DNA from: an uncultured Lachnospiraceae bacterium | GTDB lineage: Bacteria > Bacillota > Clostridia > Lachnospirales > Lachnospiraceae | Direction of reading: 5' to 3' | Assembly (NCBI GenBank): GCA_947586255.1 | Contig: CANPXP010000007.1 | Location: forward strand, 27,971 to 91,970 | Length of the DNA: 64,000 bases | Part shown: positions 17,735-26,587 of the stretch, piece by piece | Layout: every line of letters begins with the position of its first letter | Position numbering within the stretch: the first letter of the stretch is position 1 | Position numbers and translations under genes: made by a program | Notes under the pieces: model-generated | What the model was told of the DNA's origin: nothing | What the model saw: only the letters and a program-made list of their open reading frames with translations | The model's database searches: none

Positions 17735-18347
17735 AGGTATTTTGATAGTGATTTCCGGATTTTCGGGAGCGGGCAAGGGTACGCTGATCAAGCGGTTGAC
17801 GGCGGAGTATGACGGCTATGCGCTGTCCGTGTCCGCCACCACCAGGCAGCCACGGCCGGGCGAGGAGGACGGCAGGGAGTACTTTTTCCTGCAGAAGGAG
17901 CAGTTCGAGCAGAAGATTAAGGAGAACGGGCTGATCGAGTATGCCTGCTACTGCGACAACTACTACGGCACGCCGAGGGACTACGTGGAGAGCCGGCTGG
18001 CCGAGGGCAGGGACGTGATCCTGGAGATCGAGATACAGGGCGCGCGGAAAATCAAGGAACAGTACAGCGACGCGCTGTTGCTCTTCGTGATGCCGCCGAG
18101 CGCCGCGGAGCTTCGACACAGGCTGGTCGGCAGAGGCACGGAGAGCGGGGAAGTCATCGAGAAGAGGATGAAGCGCGCCGCCGGGGAAGCGGAAGGAATA
18201 GAGGAATACGAGTATATTGTGGTGAACGATGACCTGGAGACCTGTGTGCGGCAGCTTCACGAGATTATTACGGCTGCTCACAACACACCCCAGAGGAACC
18301 GGGAATTTATAGAAAATATCAGAACAGAATTGGAAGGAGAAAAATAA
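17724..18347 (+). CDS. gmk: Guanylate kinase
   Basis: This enzyme phosphorylates GMP to GDP in purine salvage and synthesis. The 207-residue protein has the P-loop SGFSGAGKGTLIKRL, the GMP-binding SATTRQPRPGE and REYFFL, and the lid region. ATG 17724 lies inside the end of remA, with GGAGG at 17707-17711. The stop shares a base with the rpoZ start (TAATG). Confidence 0.95.
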   Translation: MRRKGILIVISGFSGAGKGTLIKRLTAEYDGYALSVSATTRQPRPGEEDGREYFFLQKEQFEQKIKENGLIEYACYCDNYYGTPRDYVESRLAEGRDVILEIEIQGARKIKEQYSDALLLFVMPPSAAELRHRLVGRGTESGEVIEKRMKRAAGEAEGIEEYEYIVVNDDLETCVRQLHEIITAAHNTPQRNREFIENIRTELEGEK

Positions 18348-18661
18348 TGTTACATCCATCTTATGCAGACCTGATCAGCGTGGTAAACAGCAGCGTGGAG
18401 GAGGGCGAGGATCCTGTGGTAAACAGCAGATATTCCATCGTGATGGCCACGGCCAAGCGGGCGAGACAGATTATCGCCGGCGATAAAGGGCTGGTGGAGA
18501 GCAAAGGCGGGAAGCCTCTCTCCGTCGCGGTCGAGGAGCTGAACCAAGGCAAGATCAGAATCCTGAGCGAGGAGGAAGCGGAGGAAGCGGAAGCGGCGGC
18601 AGAGGCGGAAGAACAGGCGGAAGAAGAGAAAGAGGAGAAGAAAAATGAAGAGTGCGATTAA
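18347..18661 (+). CDS. rpoZ: RNA polymerase omega subunit
   Basis: The omega subunit assists RNA polymerase assembly. The 104-residue protein has the N-terminal PSYADLISVV region and the core NSRYSIVMATAKRARQI. The C-terminal third is almost entirely Glu, Ala and Lys, longer than in many homologues. It overlaps gmk by one base and trpD by 17 bases. Confidence 0.93.
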   Translation: MLHPSYADLISVVNSSVEEGEDPVVNSRYSIVMATAKRARQIIAGDKGLVESKGGKPLSVAVEELNQGKIRILSEEEAEEAEAAAEAEEQAEEEKEEKKNEECD

Positions 18662-19655
18662 GGCTGTAAGCGAGAGAAAAAACCTGTCCGTTGAAGAGGC
18701 GGCCAGAGTGATGGAGATCATGCTGAGTGGCGAGGCGACGCAGGCGCAGATCGGCGCGTATCTGACCGCGCTCCGCATGAAGGGGGAAACGATTGACGAG
18801 ATTATAGGCAGCGCCAGCGTCCTGAAGGAGAAGGCGGCGCATATTCACCCCAACCTGCCGATGTATATCGATTTCGTGGGAACGGGCGGAGATTACGCTT
18901 ACACATTTAATATCTCGACGACGTCGGCTTTTGTGGTGGCGGCAGCGGGACTTCCCGTGGCAAAGCATGGCAACCGGGCAATCTCTTCCAAGTCCGGCGC
19001 GGGCGATGTACTGGAGGCGCTGGGCGTCAATATTACGCCCGACATCGACGTGGTGGAAAAGTGCGTGGAGGAGGTCGGGATCGGCTTTATGTTCGCGCCT
19101 GCCTTCAACCAGTCCATGAAATATGTGGGTCAGGCTCGCAGCGAGATGGGAATACGTTCTATCTTTAATATATTGGGGCCCATGGCGAACCCTTCCGGCG
19201 CGAAATGTATGCTGATCGGTGTGTACGATCAGGCGCTGTGTGAGCCGATCGCGACGGCGCTGATGCACCTCGGCGTGGAGACCGGCATGGTGGTATCGGG
19301 CGCGAACGGCATGGATGAGATTTCCACGGTCAGCGAGACGACGATTGCGGAGATAAAGGACGACGTGGTCACCGTCTATACAATCACTCCCGAGCAGTTC
19401 GGCTTAAAGCGCGCGTCGGCCGAGGATATCACGGGCGGTGACGGCGAGACGAACGCCGCGATCACCAAGGCCATTCTGAGCGGCGAGGACAGAGGGGCGA
19501 AGCGCGATATCGTGCTCCTGAACGCGGGAGCCGCGCTCTACGCGGGCAAGATCGTCCCCTCCATCGAGGAAGGCATGAAGCTTGCCGCCGAGACGATCGA
19601 CTCCGGCAAGGCGATGGAGACGCTGAACAGGCTGGTGGAGTATTCTAACCAATGA
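18645..19655 (+). CDS. trpD: Anthranilate phosphoribosyltransferase, orphan copy
   Basis: This enzyme joins anthranilate and PRPP in tryptophan synthesis. The 336-residue protein has the helical N-domain, the PRPP loop VGTGGD, KHGNRAISSKSGAGDVLEALG, FAPAFNQSMK and MGIRSIFNILGP, which includes the anthranilate-binding Arg. The usual HGxxGLDE motif reads SGANGMDE, so the His is replaced by Ser. No other trp gene is in the window. It overlaps rpoZ (17 bases) and rimO (4 bases), so expression is tied to housekeeping genes. A changed substrate, as in TrpD2-like relatives, is possible. Confidence 0.85.
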   Translation: MKSAIKAVSERKNLSVEEAARVMEIMLSGEATQAQIGAYLTALRMKGETIDEIIGSASVLKEKAAHIHPNLPMYIDFVGTGGDYAYTFNISTTSAFVVAAAGLPVAKHGNRAISSKSGAGDVLEALGVNITPDIDVVEKCVEEVGIGFMFAPAFNQSMKYVGQARSEMGIRSIFNILGPMANPSGAKCMLIGVYDQALCEPIATALMHLGVETGMVVSGANGMDEISTVSETTIAEIKDDVVTVYTITPEQFGLKRASAEDITGGDGETNAAITKAILSGEDRGAKRDIVLLNAGAALYAGKIVPSIEEGMKLAAETIDSGKAMETLNRLVEYSNQ

Positions 19656-20995
19656 TGAAAAAGATCATGCTTGTATCCCTGGGCTGTGACAAGAATCTGG
19701 TGGATTCCGAGATGATGCTGGGACTGCTTGCGGGGCGGGGATACGAATTTACCGACGACGAGCGGGAAGCGGACGCCGTGGTCATCAATACGTGCTGTTT
19801 TATCGGGGACGCCAAGGAGGAGAGCATCAACACGATTCTGGAGATGGCGGAGCTGAGAAAGAGCGGCGCGATTGAAGCACTGATCGTGACTGGCTGCCTG
19901 GCCGAGCGTTACCGGGAGGAGATTCAGGAGGAGATCCCGGAGGTGGACGCCCTGCTGGGGACGGCGGCGATCGACGAGGTGGCGGACGTCCTCGACGAGG
20001 CGTGCCGGGGCGAGGGGCGCAATCATTACAGAAGTCTCGGGGAGAAGCCGCTGACCGACGTGCGGCGCATTGTGACGACGGGCGGACACTTCGCCTATCT
20101 GAAAATCGCGGAGGGCTGCGACAGGCGCTGCACCTACTGCGTCATTCCGAAGGTGCGCGGCGGTTACCGCAGCGTGCCGATGGAAAATCTGGAAAAAGAA
20201 GCCCGCGCGCTGGCGGAGCAGGGCGTGCGGGAACTGATTCTCGTCGCCCAGGAGACGACGGTCTATGGGCGGGATCTCTACGGGCATAAGGCGCTTCCCG
20301 AGCTGCTGCTCAGACTGTGCAGAATAGACGGCCTTCACTGGATAAGGCTTTTGTACTGCTATCCCGAGGAGATCGATGACGACCTGATCCGGGTGATGCG
20401 CGACGAAAAGAAGATCTGTCATTATCTGGATCTGCCGATACAGCATGCCTCCGACGCCATCCTGCGGCGAATGGGGCGGCAGACCGACAGAAGCCAGCTG
20501 CAGGCGGTCGTGGAGAAGCTGCGGCGCGAGATCCCGGATATCTGCCTGCGCACGACGCTGATTACGGGTTTCCCCGGGGAGACAGAGGAAGATCACGAGC
20601 AGCTCATGGAGTTCGTTGACCGGATGGAATTCGACAGACTCGGCGTCTTCACTTACTCTCAGGAGGAGGGCACGCCGGCGGCGGACATGCCGGATCAAAT
20701 CCCGGAGGAAGTCAAGGAGGAGCGCCGGGCGCAGCTGATGGAGCTGCAGCAGGAGATCGCTTTCGAGGCGGCCGAGGACATGGTGGGGAGGCGCGCGGAA
20801 GTGATTGTCGAGGGCAGTATCGCGGGCGAGAGTATCTATGTCGCGCGCACATACAAGGATGCGCCGAATGTGGACGGCATGCTGTTTATCAATACGGAGA
20901 GAGAACTGATGACGGGCGATTTTGTCACGGTCAGAATCACCGCCGCCCACGAATATGATTTGATTGGAGAGCTGGAAGATGAATCTGCCGAATAA
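19652..20995 (+). CDS. rimO: Ribosomal protein S12 methylthiotransferase RimO
   Basis: RimO is a radical SAM enzyme with two [4Fe-4S] clusters that methylthiolates an Asp of ribosomal protein S12. The 447-residue protein has the N-terminal UPF0004 domain (SLGCDKNLVDSE, with further cluster Cys in NTCCF and VTGCLAERY), the radical SAM motif CDRRCTYCVIP and a C-terminal TRAM domain. The SLGCDKNLVDSE start separates it from MiaB. The ATG overlaps the trpD stop. Confidence 0.94.
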   Translation: MMKKIMLVSLGCDKNLVDSEMMLGLLAGRGYEFTDDEREADAVVINTCCFIGDAKEESINTILEMAELRKSGAIEALIVTGCLAERYREEIQEEIPEVDALLGTAAIDEVADVLDEACRGEGRNHYRSLGEKPLTDVRRIVTTGGHFAYLKIAEGCDRRCTYCVIPKVRGGYRSVPMENLEKEARALAEQGVRELILVAQETTVYGRDLYGHKALPELLLRLCRIDGLHWIRLLYCYPEEIDDDLIRVMRDEKKICHYLDLPIQHASDAILRRMGRQTDRSQLQAVVEKLRREIPDICLRTTLITGFPGETEEDHEQLMEFVDRMEFDRLGVFTYSQEEGTPAADMPDQIPEEVKEERRAQLMELQQEIAFEAAEDMVGRRAEVIVEGSIAGESIYVARTYKDAPNVDGMLFINTERELMTGDFVTVRITAAHEYDLIGELEDESAE

Positions 20996-21530
20996 GCTGA
21001 CGATGTTTCGCGTGATACTGATTCCCTTTTTTGTGGTGTTCATGCTGGTCCCGGCGTCTGCGGGAGTGGCTGTGGGACTCCCCCATAAGTGGATCGCGCT
21101 GGCGATCTTTATCGTGGCCAGCCTGACCGATCTGCTGGACGGCAAGATCGCGAGAAAGTACAATCTGGTGACGAACTTCGGCAAGTTCATGGATCCCTTG
21201 GCGGATAAGCTGCTCGTGTGTTCGGCGCTGATCTGTCTGGTGGCGCTGGAGCGGATACCGGCGTGGATCGTCATTGTGATTATCGCGAGAGAGTTTATCA
21301 TCAGCGGCTTTCGGCTGATCGCCGCGGACAACGGCGTGGTGATCGCGGCCAGCTACTGGGGCAAGTTTAAGACAACCTTCCAGATGGTTATGATCTGTCT
21401 GATGATCGCGGACATCGCGGCGATTCAGGTGCTCACGGACGTCGTGATGTGGGCGGCGCTGGCGCTGACCGTGATTTCGCTCATAGACTATCTGTGGAAA
21501 AACAAGGACGTCATGAAGGATACCAAATAG
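20979..21530 (+). CDS. pgsA: CDP-diacylglycerol--glycerol-3-phosphate 3-phosphatidyltransferase
   Basis: This membrane enzyme makes phosphatidylglycerophosphate. The 183-residue protein has the CDP-alcohol phosphotransferase motif spread over LLDGKIARKYNLVTNFGKF and MDPLADK, plus about five to six membrane segments. The start ATG 20979 gives MNLPNKLTMFRV, the family N-terminus, with GGAGAG upstream, and overlaps rimO by 17 bases. Confidence 0.94.
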   Translation: MNLPNKLTMFRVILIPFFVVFMLVPASAGVAVGLPHKWIALAIFIVASLTDLLDGKIARKYNLVTNFGKFMDPLADKLLVCSALICLVALERIPAWIVIVIIAREFIISGFRLIAADNGVVIAASYWGKFKTTFQMVMICLMIADIAAIQVLTDVVMWAALALTVISLIDYLWKNKDVMKDTK

Positions 21531-21575
21531 CAAAACGACAGACGAACGACATGCATGATCGGAGTGGATGAGAAT

Positions 21576-22847
21576 ATGGTTGTGGAATTGATTTCGGTCG
21601 GAACGGAAATTTTGCTCGGCAATATTGTGAACACGAACGCGGCGTATCTGGCCGAGCAGTGCGCAGGGCTCGGGCTTTCGTGCTACTATCAGGATGTGGT
21701 CGGAGACAATGAGGAGCGGCTGTGCGAGACGATCAGGACGGCGCTGTCCAGAGCCGATATCCTGCTGCTGTCCGGAGGGCTGGGGCCGACGCAGGACGAC
21801 CTGACCAAGGAGGCGGCCGCGAAGGTCATGGGAAAGAACCTCGTCATCCATGAGGAGAGCAAGGCTGCGCTGCAGGCCTTCTTTGAAAAGAGAGGGCTGG
21901 AGATGACCGACAACAACTGGAAGCAGGCCATGATGCCGGAGGGCTGTATTGTGCTGGACAATCCGAATGGCACAGCGCCGGGCGTCATCATGGCGGAGAA
22001 CGGCAAGCACGTCGTGCTGATGCCGGGACCGCCCAACGAGCTGATCCCGATGTTTGAGTCTTCCGTTGCGCCTTATCTCGCAGGACTGCAGGACAGCGTG
22101 ATCTACTCTCAGACCGTGAAGATCTGCGGCGTTGGGGAGAGCAAGGCGGAGACGATGGTGCAGGATCTGATCGACGCGCAGACCAATCCCACGATCGCCA
22201 CCTACGCTAAGACCGGCGAGGTGCACCTGCGCGTGACTGCCAGAGCCGAGGACGAGAAGGCGGCCAAAAAACTCGTCAAGCCTGTCGTCAAAGAACTGAA
22301 GGGCAGATTCGGCAGCCATGTGTACACGACGGACGACGAAGTGACGCTGGAGAAGGCGGTGGCCGACCTGCTCCTCGCGAATAAGCTGTCGTTAGTCACG
22401 GCGGAGTCCTGCACCGGCGGTATGCTGGCGGCGAGGATGGTCAATGTGCCGGGCGTGTCCGACGTCTTCAAGGGCGGCTTTGTCACCTACTCCAACAAGG
22501 CCAAGCGGCGGCTGCTCGGCATCAAGAAGAGCCTGCTCGCGAAGTACGGGGCGGTGAGCAAGGAGACTGCGCGGGAGATGGCGAAGGGCGCGGCGTTTGT
22601 CTCGAAGGGGGACGTGACGGTCGGCATCACCGGAATCGCGGGGCCGGACGGCGGAACCGAGGAGAAACCGGTGGGCCTCGTGTACATTGCCTGCAGCGTT
22701 CTGGGGAATGTCACGGTTAAGGAATACCATTTCAGCGGCGGGCGCGCCAAGGTCAGGGAGAGCACGGTTTCGGCCGCGCTGGCGTTGATGCGGGAGTGTA
22801 TTCTGCAGTATTACAGCGAAGTGACGTTCGGCAAGCAGGAGAAGTAG
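21576..22847 (+). CDS. cinA: CinA family: competence/damage-inducible protein, nucleotide-modifying
   Basis: The 423-residue protein has the N-terminal MoCF-like domain (ELISVGTEILLGNIVNTN, SGGLGPTQDDLTKEA) and the C-terminal nicotinamide-nucleotide amidase-like domain (VTAESCTGGMLAARM, GITGIAGPDGGTEEKPVG). The family recycles NAD breakdown products (NMN deamidase, ADP-ribose pyrophosphatase activities). The order pgsA-cinA is common in Firmicutes, often followed by recA; here recA is 5 kb further on, after four insertions. ATG 21576 starts at the conserved VELISVGTE; ATG 21555 is possible. Confidence 0.93.
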   Translation: MVVELISVGTEILLGNIVNTNAAYLAEQCAGLGLSCYYQDVVGDNEERLCETIRTALSRADILLLSGGLGPTQDDLTKEAAAKVMGKNLVIHEESKAALQAFFEKRGLEMTDNNWKQAMMPEGCIVLDNPNGTAPGVIMAENGKHVVLMPGPPNELIPMFESSVAPYLAGLQDSVIYSQTVKICGVGESKAETMVQDLIDAQTNPTIATYAKTGEVHLRVTARAEDEKAAKKLVKPVVKELKGRFGSHVYTTDDEVTLEKAVADLLLANKLSLVTAESCTGGMLAARMVNVPGVSDVFKGGFVTYSNKAKRRLLGIKKSLLAKYGAVSKETAREMAKGAAFVSKGDVTVGITGIAGPDGGTEEKPVGLVYIACSVLGNVTVKEYHFSGGRAKVRESTVSAALALMRECILQYYSEVTFGKQEK

Positions 22848-22888
22848 ACGCGGACAATTCGGATTGAGGAAAGATAAGGTGTGAGAGA

Positions 22889-24586
22889 ATGAGCCAGTGG
22901 GATGAGTTTGACAGGCATGAGGGCGAAGCCGGAGAGCAGGACGATTCTCTGAGCGGTATGGAGCCGGAGAGCAGCGCGGACATCTACGATACGCCGGATG
23001 TCGCGATCGATTCCGCGGGAGAGACGTCTGAGGAGGAGCAGCTTTCGCAGACGGAGGACGCGGCGGAGAACCTGCCGGAACAGGCGGCGGAGACAGACGC
23101 GCTTTCTGACGGCGGCGTTTACGGCGGGCAGTCAGATAGCAGCGTAAGCCCGTACAACAGCGAGCAGCCGTATAACAACGGCAGTCCGTATGATAACGGG
23201 CAGCCTTACAACAGCGGGAATTCGTACGATAACGGGCAGCCGTATAATAGTGAGAATCCGTATGGTAATGGACAGCTGTATAACAATGGGAACCCGTACA
23301 ATAATGGGCAGCCTTACAACAGCGGGCAGTCGTATAATAGCGGGCAGTCGTATAACAACGGAAACCCGTACAATAACGGGCAGTCGTATAACAACGGAAA
23401 TCCGTATGGTAATGGACAGTCGTATGGCGGCGGGGGTTCGTACAATAACGGACAGCCGTATAATAGCGGGAACCCGTACAATAACGGGCAGCCGTACAAC
23501 AGCGGAAACCCGTACGGTAACGGGCAGCCGTATAACAATGGCACTCCGTACAATAGCGGGCAGCCGTACAATAACGGCGCTCCGTACAATAACGGCGCTC
23601 CGTACAATAACGGCGCTCCGTACAATAACGGACAGCCCTACAACAACCAGTACAGTCCGTACGCCGTTCCCCCGAAAAAGAACAAAAACGGCCTGATCAT
23701 CGGCATTGTCGCCGCGTTCATCGTACTGTTTATCATCGCCGCGGCGGCCTTGGTATACAGGCTGGGACAGTCCATAATCCAGAAGAATGAAAACCACAGG
23801 TATGACGATGGCGGGGAGTACGACTTCGACTATGACGATGACGGCTGGGGCGCTCATCACGACGACGAGCCCTCTGTGGATGACGATTACGGCTATGAGA
23901 CGGAGCCTTACGAGGATGGAGGCGACGCCTCCGGCGGGAGCGAATATTATGACCTGCACGACGAGCTGCGCTGGGATTTGTCGTATATCGTAGATTTCGA
24001 GGAGTACTATGAGGGAGACGCTGAGGAGAATCAGAATACCGACAGCGACAGAGAGATCTATATCACCTACCCGGTGATTGCCGGCGACGACGTGCCGAAC
24101 CTGGACAGCCTGAACCGGACGATTCAAGACGAGGTCGATTTTCTGGTCGGTGTGGCGGATGACGCCGAGGATGGCGTGGATGTTTCCCTGAGCGGAGAGG
24201 CGTATGTGACCTACATGGACGAGGAAAAGCTGAGTATCGTCTTCAAGGAGGATCTGTATCTTACGGATGAGAACGGCGGGCAGATTGTGGATTACTATCT
24301 GTACAGTCTCAATATCGATATGGAGAAGGGCGTTGTGCTGGACAACAGGAGCATGATCGACACGGACGATGATTTTTCCGTGGATTTCAGGCAGAGAAGC
24401 GACAGGCAGAACGGTGAGATCAGCTATCTGACCTCCCTCTCGGATCAGGAGATCACGGATTATTTTGAATCCGACGATATTATTGTGTTCTACACGCCGC
24501 TCGGCATGGAGATCGGCTTCAACTACGAGTACGGCTGGGTGACGGTCACTTACAGGGATTACGAGCAGTATCTGAAGGTGTTCTGA
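22889..24586 (+). CDS. Membrane protein with 28 Tyr/Asn/Gly hexapeptide repeats and DUF4163/DUF3298-like ectodomain
   Basis: The 565-residue protein has an acidic cytosolic N-terminus (residues 1-87), a low-complexity region of 28 tandem hexapeptides of the type PYNNGQ (88-255), a basic KKNKN flank, one transmembrane helix (about 268-291), an acidic Asp/Tyr-rich stretch and a C-terminal domain (about 385-565). The last domain has LNRTIQDEV and a late YYLYSLNIDMEKG segment resembling the DUF4163/DUF3298 fold of RsiV and PdaC ectodomains. That resemblance is by eye. No signal peptide is present, so the repeats should be intracellular and the C-terminal domain extracellular. Function is unknown. 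It sits alone between cinA and a chemoreceptor. Confidence 0.75.
   Translation: MSQWDEFDRHEGEAGEQDDSLSGMEPESSADIYDTPDVAIDSAGETSEEEQLSQTEDAAENLPEQAAETDALSDGGVYGGQSDSSVSPYNSEQPYNNGSPYDNGQPYNSGNSYDNGQPYNSENPYGNGQLYNNGNPYNNGQPYNSGQSYNSGQSYNNGNPYNNGQSYNNGNPYGNGQSYGGGGSYNNGQPYNSGNPYNNGQPYNSGNPYGNGQPYNNGTPYNSGQPYNNGAPYNNGAPYNNGAPYNNGQPYNNQYSPYAVPPKKNKNGLIIGIVAAFIVLFIIAAAALVYRLGQSIIQKNENHRYDDGGEYDFDYDDDGWGAHHDDEPSVDDDYGYETEPYEDGGDASGGSEYYDLHDELRWDLSYIVDFEEYYEGDAEENQNTDSDREIYITYPVIAGDDVPNLDSLNRTIQDEVDFLVGVADDAEDGVDVSLSGEAYVTYMDEEKLSIVFKEDLYLTDENGGQIVDYYLYSLNIDMEKGVVLDNRSMIDTDDDFSVDFRQRSDRQNGEISYLTSLSDQEITDYFESDDIIVFYTPLGMEIGFNYEYGWVTVTYRDYEQYLKVF
23150..23653 (+). repeat. Tandem 18-bp coding repeats, 28 units
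   Basis: There are 28 consecutive units of 18 bases encoding (P/S)Y(N/D/G)(N/S)G(Q/N/A/S/T). Three adjacent units near the 3' end encode PYNNGA. Units differ mainly at synonymous positions, with some identical neighbours, suggesting recent duplication. Confidence 0.95.
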
Positions 24587-24660
24587 GGCGGCTTCGGCAG
24601 GCTGTATTTTCCGCAGAGAGAAGAAATGAGAACACGTCGGGATCCGTGCCCGATTAGTAC

Positions 24661-24689
24661 TTGCAAAAAGTGCCAAATAATAATAAAAT
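24661..24689 (+). promoter_or_regulatory. Promoter for the chemoreceptor gene
   Basis: TTGCAA (24661-24666), 17 bases, TAAAAT (24684-24689) lie 65 bases before the MCP start. No sigma-28 flagellar motif was recognised. Confidence 0.55.
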
Positions 24690-24754
24690 AAGAGAGGCAA
24701 AGTATACGTAATATACAAAAGCAGGAAAGAAATACAACAAGGGGGACATATGGA

Positions 24755-26536
24755 ATGAAGAAGAAAAGTCTGATAGCTTCCGTCATGATCATGAGCGCCG
24801 TCATCGTTATTCTGACGGCATGTATCATCGGCGGCAACGCGGTGATCTCGCTGCGGTCCATGTCCAAATCCTCGTACGCCACCTATGAGACGGCGATGGA
24901 TGAGGGATACAAGACGGAGATCAAATCCCAGGTACAGAGCACCATGGCGATCATGCAGGCGGAGTACGACAAGTACATGGCCGGTGAGAAGACCGAGGAA
25001 GAGGCGAAGTACGACGCCAAGGAGACTATCCGCGCAATGCGTTACCGCGATGACCAGAGCGGTTATTTCTGGATCGACGACACGGATTACATACTGGTGA
25101 TGCACCCGATTCTCGTGGAGAACGAGGGCAATAACCGCTATGATCTGGAAGATCCCAACGGCGTTATGATCGTGCAGTCCATCGTCAAGGTCTGCCAGAC
25201 GCCGGAGAAGGGCGGCTTCAACGAATTCTACTTCACTAAGTCGGACGGCGTCACCGTGGCGCCCAAGATCGCATATTCCCAGATTTTCGAGCCCTGGGGC
25301 TGGATCGTATCCACGGGTAACTATGTGGACGATATCACGCTGGCCAAGGAAGACACGCAGAAGAGTCTGGACGGACAGTACAACTCCATGCTGCTGCGGG
25401 TGGATGTGATGTTCGTGGTGGCGATTGTGGTCGCGCTGGTGATCGCTTTCGTGGTTGCCAGAGTTATCACGGCGCCGCTCAGAAAGATTCAGGAGTTTGC
25501 GGGACATATCTCCGAGGGCGACCTGACCACCGACGTGGAGGTCAAGCAGAAGAACGAGATCGGACAGACCTCCGATGCGCTCAGAGTCGCGCAGGACAAT
25601 ATGCGTGAGCTGCTGCACGGTATCACGAATGTGGCGGAGGGCGTGAACGGCGTGCTGCACCAGTTTGAGTCCGCCTTCAACAATATGAGAGAATCCATCA
25701 GACAGGTGAGCGAGGCGGTCAACTCCATTGCGGACAATGTGAGCCAGCAGGCGGGTTCCACCGACACGGCCAACGATGATGTGAGCGTGATGGCCGAGAA
25801 GATCAGACAGACGGAATCCGAGGTGGAGGCGCTTGACCAGAACGCGAGAGATATGAATCAGATCAGCGAGCAGTCCATGGGTACGCTGAAACAGCTGATC
25901 ACGGTAAACGATTCGACGAGAAAGAGCATTTCCGGCGTGGCGGCGCAGATCAATTATACGCATGAGTCCGTACAGCAGATCCACATGGCGGCGAACCTGA
26001 TCAACGAGATCGCGGATCAGACCAGCCTGCTGGCCCTGAACGCGAGCATTGAGGCGGCGAGAGCCGGCGAGGCGGGCAGAGGCTTCGCGGTTGTGGCGGA
26101 CGAGATCGCCAAGCTGGCGAATCAGTCCTCGCACTCCGTCGAGGAGATCAACAAGGTGGTCGACGAGCTGCAGACGAATGCGACCAAGTCCGTGGAGGGC
26201 ATGAAGGAGATCAACGTCTCCATGGAGAAGCAGGTCGATTCCCTCACAGAGACGCAGAAGATCTTCATGGATCTGCACAAGGAACTGGGCAACTGCGTGG
26301 CTTCCGTAGAGTCGATCGACGTCCTCACGACAGAGGTGGAACAGCAGAGAAGCAATGTGATCGATTCCCTGACAGTGCTCAACAAGCTTGCGCAGGATAA
26401 CGCGGCCGTGGCCGAGGAGACATCCGCGATGTCCAGCGATCTGTCCAGAGTGGTGGACGACTCCAACGCGATCGTGGAGGAGCTGCAGGAGAAGATGAAC
26501 GCGCTGATGAACAGCATCCACAAATTTAAGATTTGA
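24755..26536 (+). CDS. Methyl-accepting chemotaxis protein with sCache sensor
   Basis: This 593-residue receptor has TM1 (residues about 7-29), an extracellular single-Cache domain (about 35-205, with [11 protein letters not shown] and the [16 protein letters not shown] end), TM2 (about 212-235), a HAMP domain and a long helical signalling domain. The conserved hairpin tip is [20 protein letters not shown]. sCache_2 domains typically bind small organic acids. The ligand here is unknown. It implies chemotaxis machinery elsewhere. A terminator follows directly. Confidence 0.92.
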   Translation: MKKKSLIASVMIMSAVIVILTACIIGGNAVISLRSMSKSSYATYETAMDEGYKTEIKSQVQSTMAIMQAEYDKYMAGEKTEEEAKYDAKETIRAMRYRDDQSGYFWIDDTDYILVMHPILVENEGNNRYDLEDPNGVMIVQSIVKVCQTPEKGGFNEFYFTKSDGVTVAPKIAYSQIFEPWGWIVSTGNYVDDITLAKEDTQKSLDGQYNSMLLRVDVMFVVAIVVALVIAFVVARVITAPLRKIQEFAGHISEGDLTTDVEVKQKNEIGQTSDALRVAQDNMRELLHGITNVAEGVNGVLHQFESAFNNMRESIRQVSEAVNSIADNVSQQAGSTDTANDDVSVMAEKIRQTESEVEALDQNARDMNQISEQSMGTLKQLITVNDSTRKSISGVAAQINYTHESVQQIHMAANLINEIADQTSLLALNASIEAARAGEAGRGFAVVADEIAKLANQSSHSVEEINKVVDELQTNATKSVEGMKEINVSMEKQVDSLTETQKIFMDLHKELGNCVASVESIDVLTTEVEQQRSNVIDSLTVLNKLAQDNAAVAEETSAMSSDLSRVVDDSNAIVEELQEKMNALMNSIHKFKI

Positions 26537-26543
26537 CGAACGG

Positions 26544-26570
26544 CCCCTCGGAGGAATCCGAGGGGTTTTT
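26544..26570 (+). terminator. Rho-independent terminator after the chemoreceptor
   Basis: A perfect 9-bp stem (CCCCTCGGA/TCCGAGGGG) with a GGAA loop is followed by five T. Confidence 0.9.
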
Positions 26571-26587
26571 AGAAGGAGGAAGACAGT

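Noticed and set aside
23150..23653. Possible CRISPR-like array
   Set aside because: The 18-base units are contiguous, have no unique spacers, keep a reading frame and encode a protein repeat.
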